The notes under the pieces are model-generated. The model made no database searches, was not told the origin of the DNA, and was given only the letters and a program-made list of their open reading frames with translations. The position numbers were made by a program, and so were the translations under genes. A DNA stretch of 64,000 nt. Origin: Bradyrhizobium sp. 199 (lineage in GTDB: Bacteria > Pseudomonadota > Alphaproteobacteria > Rhizobiales > Xanthobacteraceae). The DNA is taken from NCBI RefSeq assembly GCF_023073355.1, contig NZ_JADPJI010000005.1:868001-932000 (forward strand), given 5' to 3'. Shown here one piece after another: positions 7,978-17,228 of this stretch. How positions within the stretch are numbered: the stretch's first letter is position 1; every line of letters begins with the position of its first letter.

Positions 7978-8028
7978 GCGCCTGCGCGAGCAAACGCCGA
8001 ACAGCGAATAGATCGGGCCATTCGTTAC

Positions 8029-9267
8029 TCACTCCTGCGCATTCGCCCCTCGCGTCCTCGCCTTCGCCACCTGCGCCGGCGTCACCAGCAGGCCCGCATT
8101 GCCCCAGGAGTTGCGGATGTAGTTCGTGACCGCCGCGATCTCCTCATCGGACAGCTGCTTGTCATATGCCGGCATCTCGCCAGTATTGGGCGCGCGTGGC
8201 GTCGTCACGGTATGGGCGCCGTCGAGGATGATGCGCAAGGTGGAGGACGGATTGATCGATTGCAGCAGCGCGTTGCCGGGCAGCGGCGGATAGATCCGGG
8301 GCGCGCCTGAGCCGTCGGCTTCATGACAGGCGATGCAGAGTTTTGCGTAGACCGCCTGGCCGGCCTTCATCTCGGCGTCGTCAGGCGGCGTTACGATCGT
8401 CTCGCGCCGTGCCGGCGGCAGGCCCTTCAAGTAAACCGCGATCGCACGCACATCGGCATCGCTCATCTTCGAGGTCGCGTTGACGACCACTTCCGCCATC
8501 GGTCCTCCGGCGTGGCTCCTGGCGTTGCGTCCGCTCTGCAAATACTCCGTGATCTCAGCCTCGCTCCACGACTTCAGCCCAGTGCGGGAAGCGCCATCGA
8601 GGCGCGGGGCAAACCAGCCGCCGATCTCATTGCCGGATAGCGCCTGCGTGTCCCTGTCGGCGCCGAAATAATTCTTCGGCGTGTGGCAGGCGCCGCAATG
8701 ACCGAGCCCGGTGACGAGATAGCCCCCTCTGTTCCAGGCCGCGCTTCTGCTCTGGTCGGGCTCGAACAGGCCGGGTTTGAAATACACGGCGTTCCAGACT
8801 CGCATCAGGCCGCGATAGCCGAACGGCCAGCGCAGCTCCGGCGGCTTGTTGCGGCTCACGACAGGCGCCAGCGTGCCGAGATAGGCGCGGATCGCCAGCG
8901 TGTCGTCCTTCGTCATCTTCGTGAAGTAAGGGTAGGGGAACGCCGGATAATAGTTCGAGCCGTCGGGCGCGATGCCATAGCGCAAGGCGCGGGTGAAATC
9001 GGCGTCGCTCCAGGCGCCGATCCCGGTGTCGCGGTCCGGGGTCAGGTTCGGCGCATAGATCGCGCCGAAGGGTGTGTCGATGCGCTTGCCGCCCGCGAAC
9101 GGCTTGGCGGGATCGGCGGTGTGGCAGCCCGCGCAATCGCCGGCCTCGACGAGCGTCTTGCCGTAGGCGATCAGCTCCGACGACGGCTCGGCCGCGTCTG
9201 CAACGCTTGCAACCGCACTGCACAACGCCAAGCCCGCAACGGCCAGGCCGGCCAGAATTGTCCGCAT
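8029..9267 (-). CDS. Periplasmic three-haem cytochrome c (dehydrogenase cytochrome subunit type)
   Basis: 412 residues with a signal peptide (MRTILAGLAVAGLALCSAVA) and three CxxCH haem sites: CAGCH at 45-49, CGACH at 191-195 and CIACH at 311-315. The three-domain architecture matches the membrane-associated cytochrome subunit of alcohol, aldehyde or gluconate 2-dehydrogenases, which passes electrons from a periplasmic dehydrogenase to ubiquinone. No catalytic or small subunit lies next to it, so it is an orphan or serves a distant dehydrogenase. Start at 9267 is favoured by AGGAG eight bases upstream. Confidence 0.9.
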   Translation of the reverse strand: MRTILAGLAVAGLALCSAVASVADAAEPSSELIAYGKTLVEAGDCAGCHTADPAKPFAGGKRIDTPFGAIYAPNLTPDRDTGIGAWSDADFTRALRYGIAPDGSNYYPAFPYPYFTKMTKDDTLAIRAYLGTLAPVVSRNKPPELRWPFGYRGLMRVWNAVYFKPGLFEPDQSRSAAWNRGGYLVTGLGHCGACHTPKNYFGADRDTQALSGNEIGGWFAPRLDGASRTGLKSWSEAEITEYLQSGRNARSHAGGPMAEVVVNATSKMSDADVRAIAVYLKGLPPARRETIVTPPDDAEMKAGQAVYAKLCIACHEADGSGAPRIYPPLPGNALLQSINPSSTLRIILDGAHTVTTPRAPNTGEMPAYDKQLSDEEIAAVTNYIRNSWGNAGLLVTPAQVAKARTRGANAQE

Positions 9268-9548
9268 CGAAGCCACTCCTGCGACCAAACGCCCGCATTC
9301 CCGCCCGAGGCGCCGTCAATTCATTTCGCGGCGGCGGGGGTATGGTGACACAAATTGCAAATGGCCAGCGTGTTTCAGGCCACGAAATTGCGATTTTTAC
9401 CCGGCGCTCCCTTTAGTCCAGATTTGTGATGCGGATGGTGAAATATCCGACATAGAGTGGCGGAGTTGGTCGGCGCGCCCTAGCTAAAAATAACGGGCAA
9501 GCAACGGCTTAAGGCAAGACCTGAACAGGGCGTTGGAAAGAGGACAGC

Positions 9549-12500
9549 ATGGGCATCAACCAGGGTCCGATCAGTCTCGATCAAAAATACACCCAGGAAA
9601 CCGGACACGTCTTCACCACAGGCATCCAGGCGCTGGTCCGCTTGCCCATGGCCCAGATCCGGCGCGACCGCGCCAGCGGCCTCAACACCGCGGGCTTCAT
9701 CTCCGGCTATCGCGGCTCGCCGCTCGGCGGCTACGACCAGCAGCTCTTTGCCGCCCGCAAGCATCTCGAAGCCTACAACATCAAGTTTCAGCCCGGCGTG
9801 AACGAGGATCTGGCGGCCACCGCCGTCTGGGGTTCGCAGCAGCTCAACCTCTCGCCCGGCGCCAAGTATGATGGCGTGGTCGGCATCTGGTATGGCAAGG
9901 GCCCCGGCGTCGACCGCTGCGGCGACGTGTTCCGCCACGGCAATGCCGCAGGCTCGGCCAAGAACGGCGGCGTGCTGTGCCTTGCCGGTGACGACCACGG
10001 CGCAAAATCCTCCACGGTCCCGCATCAATCCGACCATGCCTTCATGTCGGCGCTGATGCCGTATCTATATCCATCGAGCATCCACGAGATGATCGAGATG
10101 GGCCTGCTCGGCATCGCGATGTCGCGCTACTCGGGCTGCTGGGTCGGCATGAAGGTGATCACGGAGACGGTGGAGACCACCGCCGAGATCGACCTCACCG
10201 ACGAGATGACGCCGTTCGTGATCCCGACCGATTTCGAAATGCCGGAGGGTGGCCTCAATCTGCGCTGGCCCGACGATCGCTTCGCCCAGGATCGCCGCCT
10301 GCAGGACTACAAGGGCTTTGCCGCGATCGCTTTTGCGCGCGCCAACAAGGTCAATCGCATCACCATGGATTCGCCGAACGCCCGCTACGGCATCATGGCG
10401 TCCGGCAAGAGCTACGAGGACATCCGTCAGGCGCTGCGCGAGCTCGGTATTACACCCGAGGTCGCCGCCAAGATCGGACTTCGATTGTACAAGATCGGTA
10501 TGCCGTGGCCTCTTGAGCCGGAAGGCGTCAGGCAATTCGCTGTAGGTCTCGAGGAAATCTTCATCATCGAAGAGCGCCGCGAGATCGTCGAGAATCAAGT
10601 GAAGCAGGAGCTGTTCAACTGGCGCGACGACGTCCGTCCCCGCATCATCGGCAAAATGGACGATCACGATAAGCGCTTCCTTCCCTTTGCTGAAGAACTC
10701 AGCGTCGCTTCCCTGGCCAGTTCGCTGACCGAGCGCCTGCTTCGACTTGATCTCAATCCCGAAATCGCAACGATGCTGCGCGCCAAGGCCGATTGGTTCA
10801 ACGGCCGCCAGGCTTCGCAAATGCAGGCGACAGCGCCTGTCGCCCGCACCCCGTATTTCTGCTCCGGCTGCCCGCACAACACCTCGACCAAGGTGCCCGA
10901 AGGCAGCCGCGCCTTTGCCGGAATCGGCTGCCACTTCATGGCGCTCTGGATGGATCGCTCCACCGAGACCTTCACCCACATGGGTGGCGAGGGTGTGCCG
11001 TGGGTGGGCGTTGCCCCTTTCACCAAGGAAGAGCACGTGTTCGCCAATCTCGGCGACGGCACGTATTTCCATTCCGGCAGCCTTGCGATCCGCCAGGCGG
11101 TCGCCTCCGGCGCCAACATCACCTACAAGATCCTCTATAACGACGCGACCGCGATGACCGGCGGCCAGCATGTCGACGGCGAATTGTCGCCGCAGCAGAT
11201 CACCTTCCAGCTCCATAGCGAAGGCATCCGCGAGATCTATCTGGTCTCGGAGAACCCTGACGCCTATCCGGCGAACGAGATCGCGCCAGGAGTCAAAACC
11301 GCGCATCGAGACGAGCTCGACGCCGTCCAGAAAACGCTGCGCAAGATCAAGGGGGCATCCGCAATCGTGTTCGTGCAGACCTGCGCCGCCGAGAAGCGCC
11401 GCCGCCGCAAGCGCGGCACGCTGGAGGATCCGGCCCGCCGCGTGCTCATCAATCCCGCGGTGTGCGAAGGCTGCGGCGATTGCTCAGTGCAATCGAACTG
11501 CATTTCGGTCGAGCCGCTGGAGACCGAGTTCGGCCGCAAGCGCGCCATCAACCAGTCGACCTGCAACAAGGATTATTCCTGCGTCAAAGGTTTTTGCCCG
11601 TCCTTCGTCACCGTCGACGGCGGCAAGATGCGCAAGCGCGCGCCGGCCGGCGTTGGCGATATCGGCACGCTGCCTGAGCCGGCATCGCGCCCCAATCTGG
11701 ATAAGCCCTACAACATCGCGGTCGGCGGCGTCGGCGGTACCGGCGTGCTGACCATCGGCGCGCTCCTGGGCATGGCCGCGCACATCGAAGGCAAGGCCTC
11801 GATGATCCTCGACATGTCGGGCCTGGCGCAAAAGGGCGGGGCGGTGCTGAGCCATGTGCGCCTGTCCGATCATCCGGCCGAGGTCACCTGTTCGCGCATC
11901 GTTACCGGCACGGCTGACGTTGTGCTCGCGGCCGATGAGGTGGTCGCGGTCGCCAAGGACACCATCTCGCTCTGCGACACCAGCCGCACCCGCGGCATCA
12001 TCAACAGCCACGTCATTCCCACCGCAGACTTCGTCCTCAACCGCGATTTCAACTTCCAGACCCGCAAGCTGAACGGATTGCTGGAGACGGCGCTGCACGA
12101 GGAGTCGGTGTTCTTCGATTTCACCAAGCCGGCCGAGCAGCTGCTCGGCGACAGCATCGCCACCAACATGATGATGATGGGCTACGCCTACCAGAAGGGC
12201 CTCTTGCCGCTGTCGGCGGAGTCGATCGAGCAGGCGATCGAGGTCAACGGCGTCTCGATCAAGATGAACAAGGAGGCGTTTCGCCTCGGCCGCCTCGCCG
12301 TCGCGGACCCCCAGCGTCTCGCCGACATGCTCAAGGGAACGGACGAGGTCATCGCGCCCAAGACCCTGGACGCAATGACACTCGACGAAGTCATCGAGCA
12401 CCGCGCTAGGCATCTGACCGCCTATCAGAATAGCCGCCTCGCCGAACGTTACCGCAAGCTGGTCGATCAGGTCCGCGATGTCGCGGTGAAGGGTGGTTAT

Positions 12501-13040
12501 GATGAGGCGCTGCCGCGCGCGGTCGCCGTCAACTATGCCAAGCTGCTGGCCTACAAGGACGAATACGAAGTCGCGCGCCTCTACTCCGACGGCGCCTTCG
12601 AGCAGCAGCTCCGCGACCAGTTCGAGGGCGAATTCAAGTTCAGCTTCAACCTGGCTCCGCCGATCTTGGCGAGCGGCGTCGATGCGCTGGGACGTCCGAA
12701 GAAGCGCGCGTTCGGCCCGTGGATGCTGAACGTGTTCCGTGTGCTGGCCAAGTTCAAATTCCTGCGCGGCACCGCGCTCGACGTCTTCGGCCGTAGCGCC
12801 GACCGCAAGCTCGAGCGCGATCTGATCGCCGGCTACGAGAAGGACGTCGCCACCGTGCTCGGCCTGTTGTCGCCAGTCACGATCGATACCGCGGTCGAAT
12901 TGCTGTCGCTGCCCGACCGCATCCGCGGCTACGGCCCGGTGAAGGAGAAGGCGGTGAACGACGCCAAGCTGCGCTACGCCCAACTCGCGGCTGATCTCGC
13001 CAGCCCGCCGCCGGCGCCAAGGCAGATCGCTGCGGAGTAG
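9549..13040 (+). CDS. Indolepyruvate:ferredoxin oxidoreductase, fused alpha-beta/gamma form
   Basis: 1163 residues. Oxidatively decarboxylates aryl (or branched) 2-oxoacids to acyl-CoA with ferredoxin as acceptor, in aromatic amino-acid catabolism. Order: pyrimidine-binding domain at the N-terminus (SGYRGSPLGGYDQ), TPP-binding domain from about 440 (FCSGCPHNTSTKVP, GDGTYFHSG), a Cys-rich insert CEGCGDCSVQSNC at about 638-650 plus a further Cys pair, then the gamma domain beginning GGVGGTGVLTIG near 726. This is the long alphaproteobacterial form that fuses IorA- and IorB-like parts. GGAAAGAGGA precedes the ATG. It stands alone: 260 bases upstream and 400 downstream are gene-free. Confidence 0.93.
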   Translation: MGINQGPISLDQKYTQETGHVFTTGIQALVRLPMAQIRRDRASGLNTAGFISGYRGSPLGGYDQQLFAARKHLEAYNIKFQPGVNEDLAATAVWGSQQLNLSPGAKYDGVVGIWYGKGPGVDRCGDVFRHGNAAGSAKNGGVLCLAGDDHGAKSSTVPHQSDHAFMSALMPYLYPSSIHEMIEMGLLGIAMSRYSGCWVGMKVITETVETTAEIDLTDEMTPFVIPTDFEMPEGGLNLRWPDDRFAQDRRLQDYKGFAAIAFARANKVNRITMDSPNARYGIMASGKSYEDIRQALRELGITPEVAAKIGLRLYKIGMPWPLEPEGVRQFAVGLEEIFIIEERREIVENQVKQELFNWRDDVRPRIIGKMDDHDKRFLPFAEELSVASLASSLTERLLRLDLNPEIATMLRAKADWFNGRQASQMQATAPVARTPYFCSGCPHNTSTKVPEGSRAFAGIGCHFMALWMDRSTETFTHMGGEGVPWVGVAPFTKEEHVFANLGDGTYFHSGSLAIRQAVASGANITYKILYNDATAMTGGQHVDGELSPQQITFQLHSEGIREIYLVSENPDAYPANEIAPGVKTAHRDELDAVQKTLRKIKGASAIVFVQTCAAEKRRRRKRGTLEDPARRVLINPAVCEGCGDCSVQSNCISVEPLETEFGRKRAINQSTCNKDYSCVKGFCPSFVTVDGGKMRKRAPAGVGDIGTLPEPASRPNLDKPYNIAVGGVGGTGVLTIGALLGMAAHIEGKASMILDMSGLAQKGGAVLSHVRLSDHPAEVTCSRIVTGTADVVLAADEVVAVAKDTISLCDTSRTRGIINSHVIPTADFVLNRDFNFQTRKLNGLLETALHEESVFFDFTKPAEQLLGDSIATNMMMMGYAYQKGLLPLSAESIEQAIEVNGVSIKMNKEAFRLGRLAVADPQRLADMLKGTDEVIAPKTLDAMTLDEVIEHRARHLTAYQNSRLAERYRKLVDQVRDVAVKGGYDEALPRAVAVNYAKLLAYKDEYEVARLYSDGAFEQQLRDQFEGEFKFSFNLAPPILASGVDALGRPKKRAFGPWMLNVFRVLAKFKFLRGTALDVFGRSADRKLERDLIAGYEKDVATVLGLLSPVTIDTAVELLSLPDRIRGYGPVKEKAVNDAKLRYAQLAADLASPPPAPRQIAAE

Positions 13041-13448
13041 GGTGATCTCGTAGGGTGGGCAAAGGCGCAAAGCGCCGTGCCCATCATCTCACCAGGATTG
13101 CAGGAGAACGCGGGGACGCTTCCGCCTTCGCTCTTCGAGCTACGGCGGACAAGTCGCTTTGTCCGTCTTACGAATTCCGGTGTGAAACCAACGACCGGTC
13201 TACTGTGCATGGGGTTGTTTTCGCAAAATCGAAGCGCCGGGCAGAGCACCTCTACGATGTTGCTCGGCCTGTCGTGCCCCGCTCTGCGCATCAACGCTGA
13301 AGCGATGCAGCGCGTCCGGGACACGAGAGCTCGCCAATTGCGCCAACCCGCTGCCCTCTCGCGGGGCGGAATATTTCCGCGCTTGCCAAGCTGCCATCCG
13401 CGGTTCAGAAAAACGGAGCAACAAGAAACGCCAGCGGAGACCTGAAGT
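13041..13448. repeat. Gene-free gap filled by fragments of dispersed repeats
   Basis: No credible gene. At least three repeat-like pieces are seen: a GGTGGGCAAAGGCGCAAAGC...GTGCCCATCAT palindrome at about 13053-13087; a CGCCTTCGCTCTTCGAGCTACGG piece (shown here shortened as CTTCGAGCTACGG) at about 13120-13165; and at 13225-13325 a CGTGCCCCGCTCTGC...GCGTCCGGGACACGAG segment sharing its end with the long palindrome at 16066-16197. The thiolase-type gene has only a weak ribosome binding site at its edge. Confidence 0.6.
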
Positions 13449-14606
13449 TTGACCATCAAGGGCAAGGCCTACATTGCCGGGATATTCGAACACCCGACCC
13501 GGCACGCGCCGGACAAATCCACCGCGCAGCTCCATGCCGAGGTCGCCAAGGGCGCGCTCGAGGATGCCGGGATCAGCAAGGACGACGTCGACGGCTATTT
13601 CTGCGCAGGGGACGCCCCCGGCGGCGCCTGGCCGATGGTCGATTATCTCGGCCTGAACACCAGGAAGCTCCGCCACGTCGATTCCACCGAGACCGGCGGC
13701 TGTTCCTATATCATCCATCTCGGCCATGCCGCCGAGGCGATCGCGGCGGGCAAGTGCTCGATTGCGCTGATCACGCTGGCCGGCAAGCCGCGCACCGGGG
13801 TGATGCCGCCGCGTGCGGCCGGTGCCGAGGCCGATTTCGAGTCCGCCTACGGCGCAACCACGCACAATGCCTATGGCATGTGTGCCATGCGCCATATGCA
13901 CGACTACGGCACCACCTCGGAGCAGCTCGCCTGGATCAAGGTCGCAGCGTCGCATCACGCGCAATACAATCCGCATGCGATGCTCAAGGACGTCGTCACC
14001 GTCGAGGACGTCCTGAACTCGCCGATGATCTCCGATCCCTTGCATCGCATGGATTGCTGCGTCGTCTCCGACGGCGGCGGTGCGCTGATCGTGACGACGC
14101 CGGAGATCGCCAGGAGCCTCAAGAAGCCGCTGGTCAAACTGATCGGCCACGGCGAGGCCATGAAGGGCCCGCGCGGCGGCAAGGATCTCGATCTCACGTA
14201 CTCCGCCGGCATCTGGTCCGGCCCGCGTGCGTTCGAGGAAGCCGGCATCACGCCGAAGGACATCAAGTATGCCTCGATCTACGACAGCTTCACCATCACC
14301 GTGCTGATGCAGCTCGAGGACCTCGGCTTCTGCAAAAAGGGCGAGGGCGGCAAGTTCGTCGCCGACGGCAATCTGATCTCGGGCGTGGGCAAGCTGCCGT
14401 TCAACACCGATGGCGGTGGCCTCTGCAGCAACCATCCCGTCAACCGTGGCGGCATGACCAAGATCCTCGAGGCCGTGCGGCAACTGCGCGGTGAGGCCCA
14501 TCCGAAGGTGCAGGTCAAGAATTGCGATCTCGCCATCGCCCACGGCACCGGCGGGCTTCTCGGCGTCCGCCACGCCGCCTCGACGGCGATTCTGGAGCGC
14601 GTGTGA
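13449..14606 (+). CDS. Thiolase-superfamily protein (SCP-x/acetyl-CoA acetyltransferase type)
   Basis: 385 residues from a TTG start (TTGACCATCAAG). Thiolase fold with the N-terminal nucleophile region TETGGCS (Cys85) and the NHP motif near residue 329 in place of GHP. The usual C-terminal CxG is replaced by GTGGLLG. It overlaps by one base a DUF35 protein, the standard partner of SCP-x-like thiolases and of steroid retro-aldolases such as Ltp2. It therefore either cleaves a 3-ketoacyl-CoA or performs an aldol cleavage of a beta-hydroxyacyl-CoA; sequence alone does not decide. MaoC and SDR genes follow. Confidence 0.88.
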   Translation: MTIKGKAYIAGIFEHPTRHAPDKSTAQLHAEVAKGALEDAGISKDDVDGYFCAGDAPGGAWPMVDYLGLNTRKLRHVDSTETGGCSYIIHLGHAAEAIAAGKCSIALITLAGKPRTGVMPPRAAGAEADFESAYGATTHNAYGMCAMRHMHDYGTTSEQLAWIKVAASHHAQYNPHAMLKDVVTVEDVLNSPMISDPLHRMDCCVVSDGGGALIVTTPEIARSLKKPLVKLIGHGEAMKGPRGGKDLDLTYSAGIWSGPRAFEEAGITPKDIKYASIYDSFTITVLMQLEDLGFCKKGEGGKFVADGNLISGVGKLPFNTDGGGLCSNHPVNRGGMTKILEAVRQLRGEAHPKVQVKNCDLAIAHGTGGLLGVRHAASTAILERV

Positions 14607-14995
14607 TGAGCGAAGCCAAGAAATATCCGGCCCCCGTGACGAACCCCGAGACCGCCGCGTTCTGGGACGCGGCCAAGCAGGGCAAGTTCATGATCAAGCG
14701 CTGCACCGCCTGCGGCGAAGCGCATTACTTCCCGCGCGCGATCTGCCCGTTCTGCTACTCCGACAAGACGGTGTGGGAGGAGTCTTCGGGCGAAGGCACG
14801 ATCTACACTTACAGCTTGATGCGGAAGTCGCCGACCGGTCCTTACGCGATCGGCTACGTCACTCTGAAGGAGGGACCGTCGCTCCAGACCAATTTCGTCG
14901 ATTGCGATCTGACGACGTTGAAGATCGGCCAGAAGGTGAAGGTGGTGTTCAAGCCGACCGATGGCGCGCCGCTGCCGTTCTTCACGGCGGCCTGA
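14606..14995 (+). CDS. DUF35 OB-fold/zinc-ribbon acyl-CoA-associated protein
   Basis: 129 residues. Zinc ribbon with Cys33, Cys36, Cys47 and Cys50 (CTACG...CPFC), then an OB-fold. DUF35 proteins pair with thiolase-like subunits and stabilise or channel acyl-CoA. Its ATG overlaps the preceding stop (TGATG), implying translational coupling and a stoichiometric complex with the 13449 product. Confidence 0.92.
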   Translation: MSEAKKYPAPVTNPETAAFWDAAKQGKFMIKRCTACGEAHYFPRAICPFCYSDKTVWEESSGEGTIYTYSLMRKSPTGPYAIGYVTLKEGPSLQTNFVDCDLTTLKIGQKVKVVFKPTDGAPLPFFTAA

Positions 14996-15000
14996 CTTCT

Positions 15001-15150
15001 TCCCTTCTCCCCTTGCGGGAGAAGGTGGCGCGAAGCGCCGGATGAGGGGTATTTCTCCACCGAGAAATTGTTCGATGCGGAGCGAACCCCTCACCCAAAC
15101 GAGTTTGTTGCACGGCTCTCGCGGCCCTCTCCCACAAGGGGAGAGGGCAG
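15001..15150. repeat. Intergenic repeat with paired CTCTCCCC/GGGGAGAG segments
   Basis: Two short hairpins, TTCTCC-CCTTGC-GGGAGAA at about 15006-15024 and CCCTCTCC-CACAA-GGGGAGAGGG near the right end (about 15124-15146), bracket a GCGCCGGATGAGGGGT segment and its inverse ACCCCTCACCC. This is the familiar rhizobial intergenic repeat and occupies most of the space between DUF35 and MaoC genes. Confidence 0.7.
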
Positions 15151-15202
15151 ATTAACGAGCGCCGCTGCTCGCTGAGAACAACGCCGGGAGGAAACCAGAA
15201 AA

Positions 15203-16063
15203 ATGTCCGCCAGATACGAAGAGCTGAAATCCCTCAAAAACCTCGGCCAGAAATATGCCTACACCGACCGCGAGGTGATGCTCTACGCCTGTGGCATCGG
15301 CCTCGGCGCCGATCCCATGGATGAAAACGAACTCGCCTTCGTCAACGAGGGCACGCTGACGCCGCGGCCGCTGAAGGTGGTGCCGACCTTTGCCTCCGTC
15401 GCCGCGTGGGGCTCGGGGCCGGGCGAGATGAATCTCAACCGCGTGATGGTGGTGGACGGCGAGCGCGACATCACCTTCCACCAACCGCTGCCGGTGGCCG
15501 CGAACATCACGGCCGACTCGACCGTCGTCGAGATCTACGACAAGGGCAAGGACAAGGGCGTCGTCATCGCTCACCAGACCGTGCTGAAGAACGAGAAGGA
15601 CGAGAAGCTGGCAACGCTGGTCGCCTCGCGCTTTGCCCGCGGCGACGGCGGCTTTGGCGGGCCAAGCCTGACCCAACCCGATCCGCACAAGATCCCCTCG
15701 CGCAGTCCCGACAAGACCATCGACATCACGACGAGGCCCGACCAGGCGCTGGTCTACCGCCTCTGCGGCGACCGCAATCCGCTGCACTCCGATCCCGAGT
15801 TCGCCACGAAGGCCGGCTTCCCGCGCCCGATCCTGCACGGCATGTGCACCTATGGCATCACGTGCCGCGGCGTGCTCCAGACCTATGCCGACTACGACGC
15901 CAGCGCCTTCCGCCAGCACGTCGCGCGGTTCTCCTCGCCGGTCTATCCGGGCGAGACCGTGACCATGGACCTCTGGAAGGACGGCAACGTCATCTCGTTC
16001 GAAGCCAAGGTGAAGTCGCGCGGCGTCACCGTGATCAAGAACGGCAAGACGGTGCTCGCGTAA
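15203..16063 (+). CDS. MaoC-type enoyl-CoA hydratase 2 (double hotdog)
   Basis: 286 residues, two hotdog domains. The C-terminal one carries the hydratase-2 motif YRLCGDRNPLHSDPEFA starting near residue 183, with the catalytic Asp/His pair (D188, H193 region), and FPRPILHGMCTYG. Adds water to trans-2-enoyl-CoA to give (R)-3-hydroxyacyl-CoA. The SDR at 16223 resembles the dehydrogenase half of peroxisomal MFE-2, which oxidises that R-product, so the two are natural partners with the thiolase/DUF35 pair. Start at 15203 follows GGGAGGAAAC. Confidence 0.92.
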   Translation: MSARYEELKSLKNLGQKYAYTDREVMLYACGIGLGADPMDENELAFVNEGTLTPRPLKVVPTFASVAAWGSGPGEMNLNRVMVVDGERDITFHQPLPVAANITADSTVVEIYDKGKDKGVVIAHQTVLKNEKDEKLATLVASRFARGDGGFGGPSLTQPDPHKIPSRSPDKTIDITTRPDQALVYRLCGDRNPLHSDPEFATKAGFPRPILHGMCTYGITCRGVLQTYADYDASAFRQHVARFSSPVYPGETVTMDLWKDGNVISFEAKVKSRGVTVIKNGKTVLA

Positions 16064-16065
16064 CT

Positions 16066-16197
16066 CTCGTGCCCCGGACGCAGCGCAGCGCTCCTTAGCG
16101 GTGCGCTGCAGAGCCGGGGCCCAGAGGGTCCCAACCAAGAACTGGGTCCCGGCTCTGCGAAGCAGCGTTGCGCGCTGCATCGCGTCCGGGACACGAG
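16066..16197. repeat. 132-nt long palindromic intergenic element
   Basis: Outer arms CTCGTGCCCCGGACGC (16066-16081) and GCGTCCGGGACACGAG (16182-16197) pair with one mismatch. Inner parts (GAGCCGGGGCCCA versus TGGGTCCCGGCTC) pair again, so the whole element can fold into one long hairpin. Related pieces occur at about 13225-13325 and 36778-36945. It separates the MaoC and SDR genes. Confidence 0.8.
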
Positions 16198-16222
16198 AAA
16201 ACGAAAACAAGGAGAAGCCACC

Positions 16223-17101
16223 ATGGGACTACTCGACGGCAAGGTCGCGCTGATCACCGGCGCGGGCGGCGGGCTCGGTGAAGCCTACGCAAAGCTGTTC
16301 GCGCGCGAAGGGGCCTCGGTCGTTGTCAACGACCTCGGCGGGCCCCGCGACGGCTCCGGCGCCGACAAGTCGATGGCGCAGCTTGTGGTGGACGCGATCA
16401 CGGCCGAGGGCGGCAAGGCCGTTGCCAACGGCGCCGACATCTCGACAATGGAGGGCGGCCAGTCTGTATTCGACGACGCCATCAAGCACTTCGGCCGCGC
16501 GGACATCCTGGTCAACAATGCCGGCATCCTGCGCGACCAGACCTTTACCAAGGCCTCTGAATCGGATTGGGACAAGGTCATCAAGGTGCATCTGAAGGGC
16601 ACCTTTTGTTGCACCATGCCGGTATTTCGCTGGATGCGGGAAAACGGCGGCGGTGTCATCGTCAACACCTCCTCGACATCAGGGCTGATCGGCAATTTCG
16701 GCCAGACCAACTATGGAGCTGCCAAGGGCGGCATCTGGGGCCTGTCCAACGTGCTGGCGATCGAGGGCCGCAAATACAACATCCGGATCTGGACGCTAGC
16801 GCCGGGCGCGCTGACCCGCATGACCGCAGACCTGCCCCGCTATAAGGAGAACCCGGGCGCGGCGCTGGGGCCGGACGGCATCGCGCCGGCCGTGCTATAC
16901 ATGGTCAGCGACTTGTCGGGCGACCAGACCGGCAAGGTGCTGGGCGTGTCCGGGCCCCGCGGCGTGCGCGAGATGCGGATGATGGAAATGGAAGGCTGGA
17001 AACCGCCGCACACGGGCTGGAAGGCCCAGGACATCGCCGATCATGCCAAGGAGATCTTCTTCTCCGACGAGCAGATCAAGATGGGGGCGCGGCGGTTTTA
17101 G
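16223..17101 (+). CDS. SDR dehydrogenase, MFE-2 3-hydroxyacyl-CoA dehydrogenase type
   Basis: 292 residues. NAD-binding TGAGGGLG at 12-19, NNAG at 98-101, catalytic Ser151, Tyr164 and Lys168 (YGAAK). The insertion NDLGGPRDGSG after the second strand and the WKAQDIADH-type tail are typical of the (3R)-hydroxyacyl-CoA dehydrogenase domain of multifunctional enzyme 2. Expected step: oxidation of the MaoC product to 3-ketoacyl-CoA. AAGGAG lies ten bases before the ATG. Confidence 0.9.
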   Translation: MGLLDGKVALITGAGGGLGEAYAKLFAREGASVVVNDLGGPRDGSGADKSMAQLVVDAITAEGGKAVANGADISTMEGGQSVFDDAIKHFGRADILVNNAGILRDQTFTKASESDWDKVIKVHLKGTFCCTMPVFRWMRENGGGVIVNTSSTSGLIGNFGQTNYGAAKGGIWGLSNVLAIEGRKYNIRIWTLAPGALTRMTADLPRYKENPGAALGPDGIAPAVLYMVSDLSGDQTGKVLGVSGPRGVREMRMMEMEGWKPPHTGWKAQDIADHAKEIFFSDEQIKMGARRF

Positions 17102-17103
17102 AC

Positions 17104-17212
17104 TTTTCCGTCATTCCGGGGCGTGCGAAGCACGAACCCGGAATCTCGAGATTCTCAGGTGCGCAATTGCGCACCAGAGTTCGGCTCTCCGAGCCGCCGC
17201 GGAATGACGAAC
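17104..17212. repeat. CGTCATTCCGGGGCG-type palindromic repeat
   Basis: Begins CGTCATTCCGGGGCGTGCGAAG and ends CGCGGAATGACG-like; internal hairpins include CTCAGGTGCGC/GCGCACCAGAG. Same family at 33008-33088 and a short copy at 42898-42943, each between unrelated genes. Confidence 0.75.
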
Positions 17213-17228
17213 AAGGGATGCAGGACTG

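Noticed and set aside
10065..11306. 413-codon minus-strand frame within the indolepyruvate oxidoreductase gene
   Set aside because: Antisense shadow; no family-like motifs and no ribosome binding site.
13200..14573. 457-codon minus-strand frame antisense to the thiolase gene
   Set aside because: Shadow of high-GC coding on the opposite strand; the plus-strand product shows clear thiolase motifs and coupling to DUF35.
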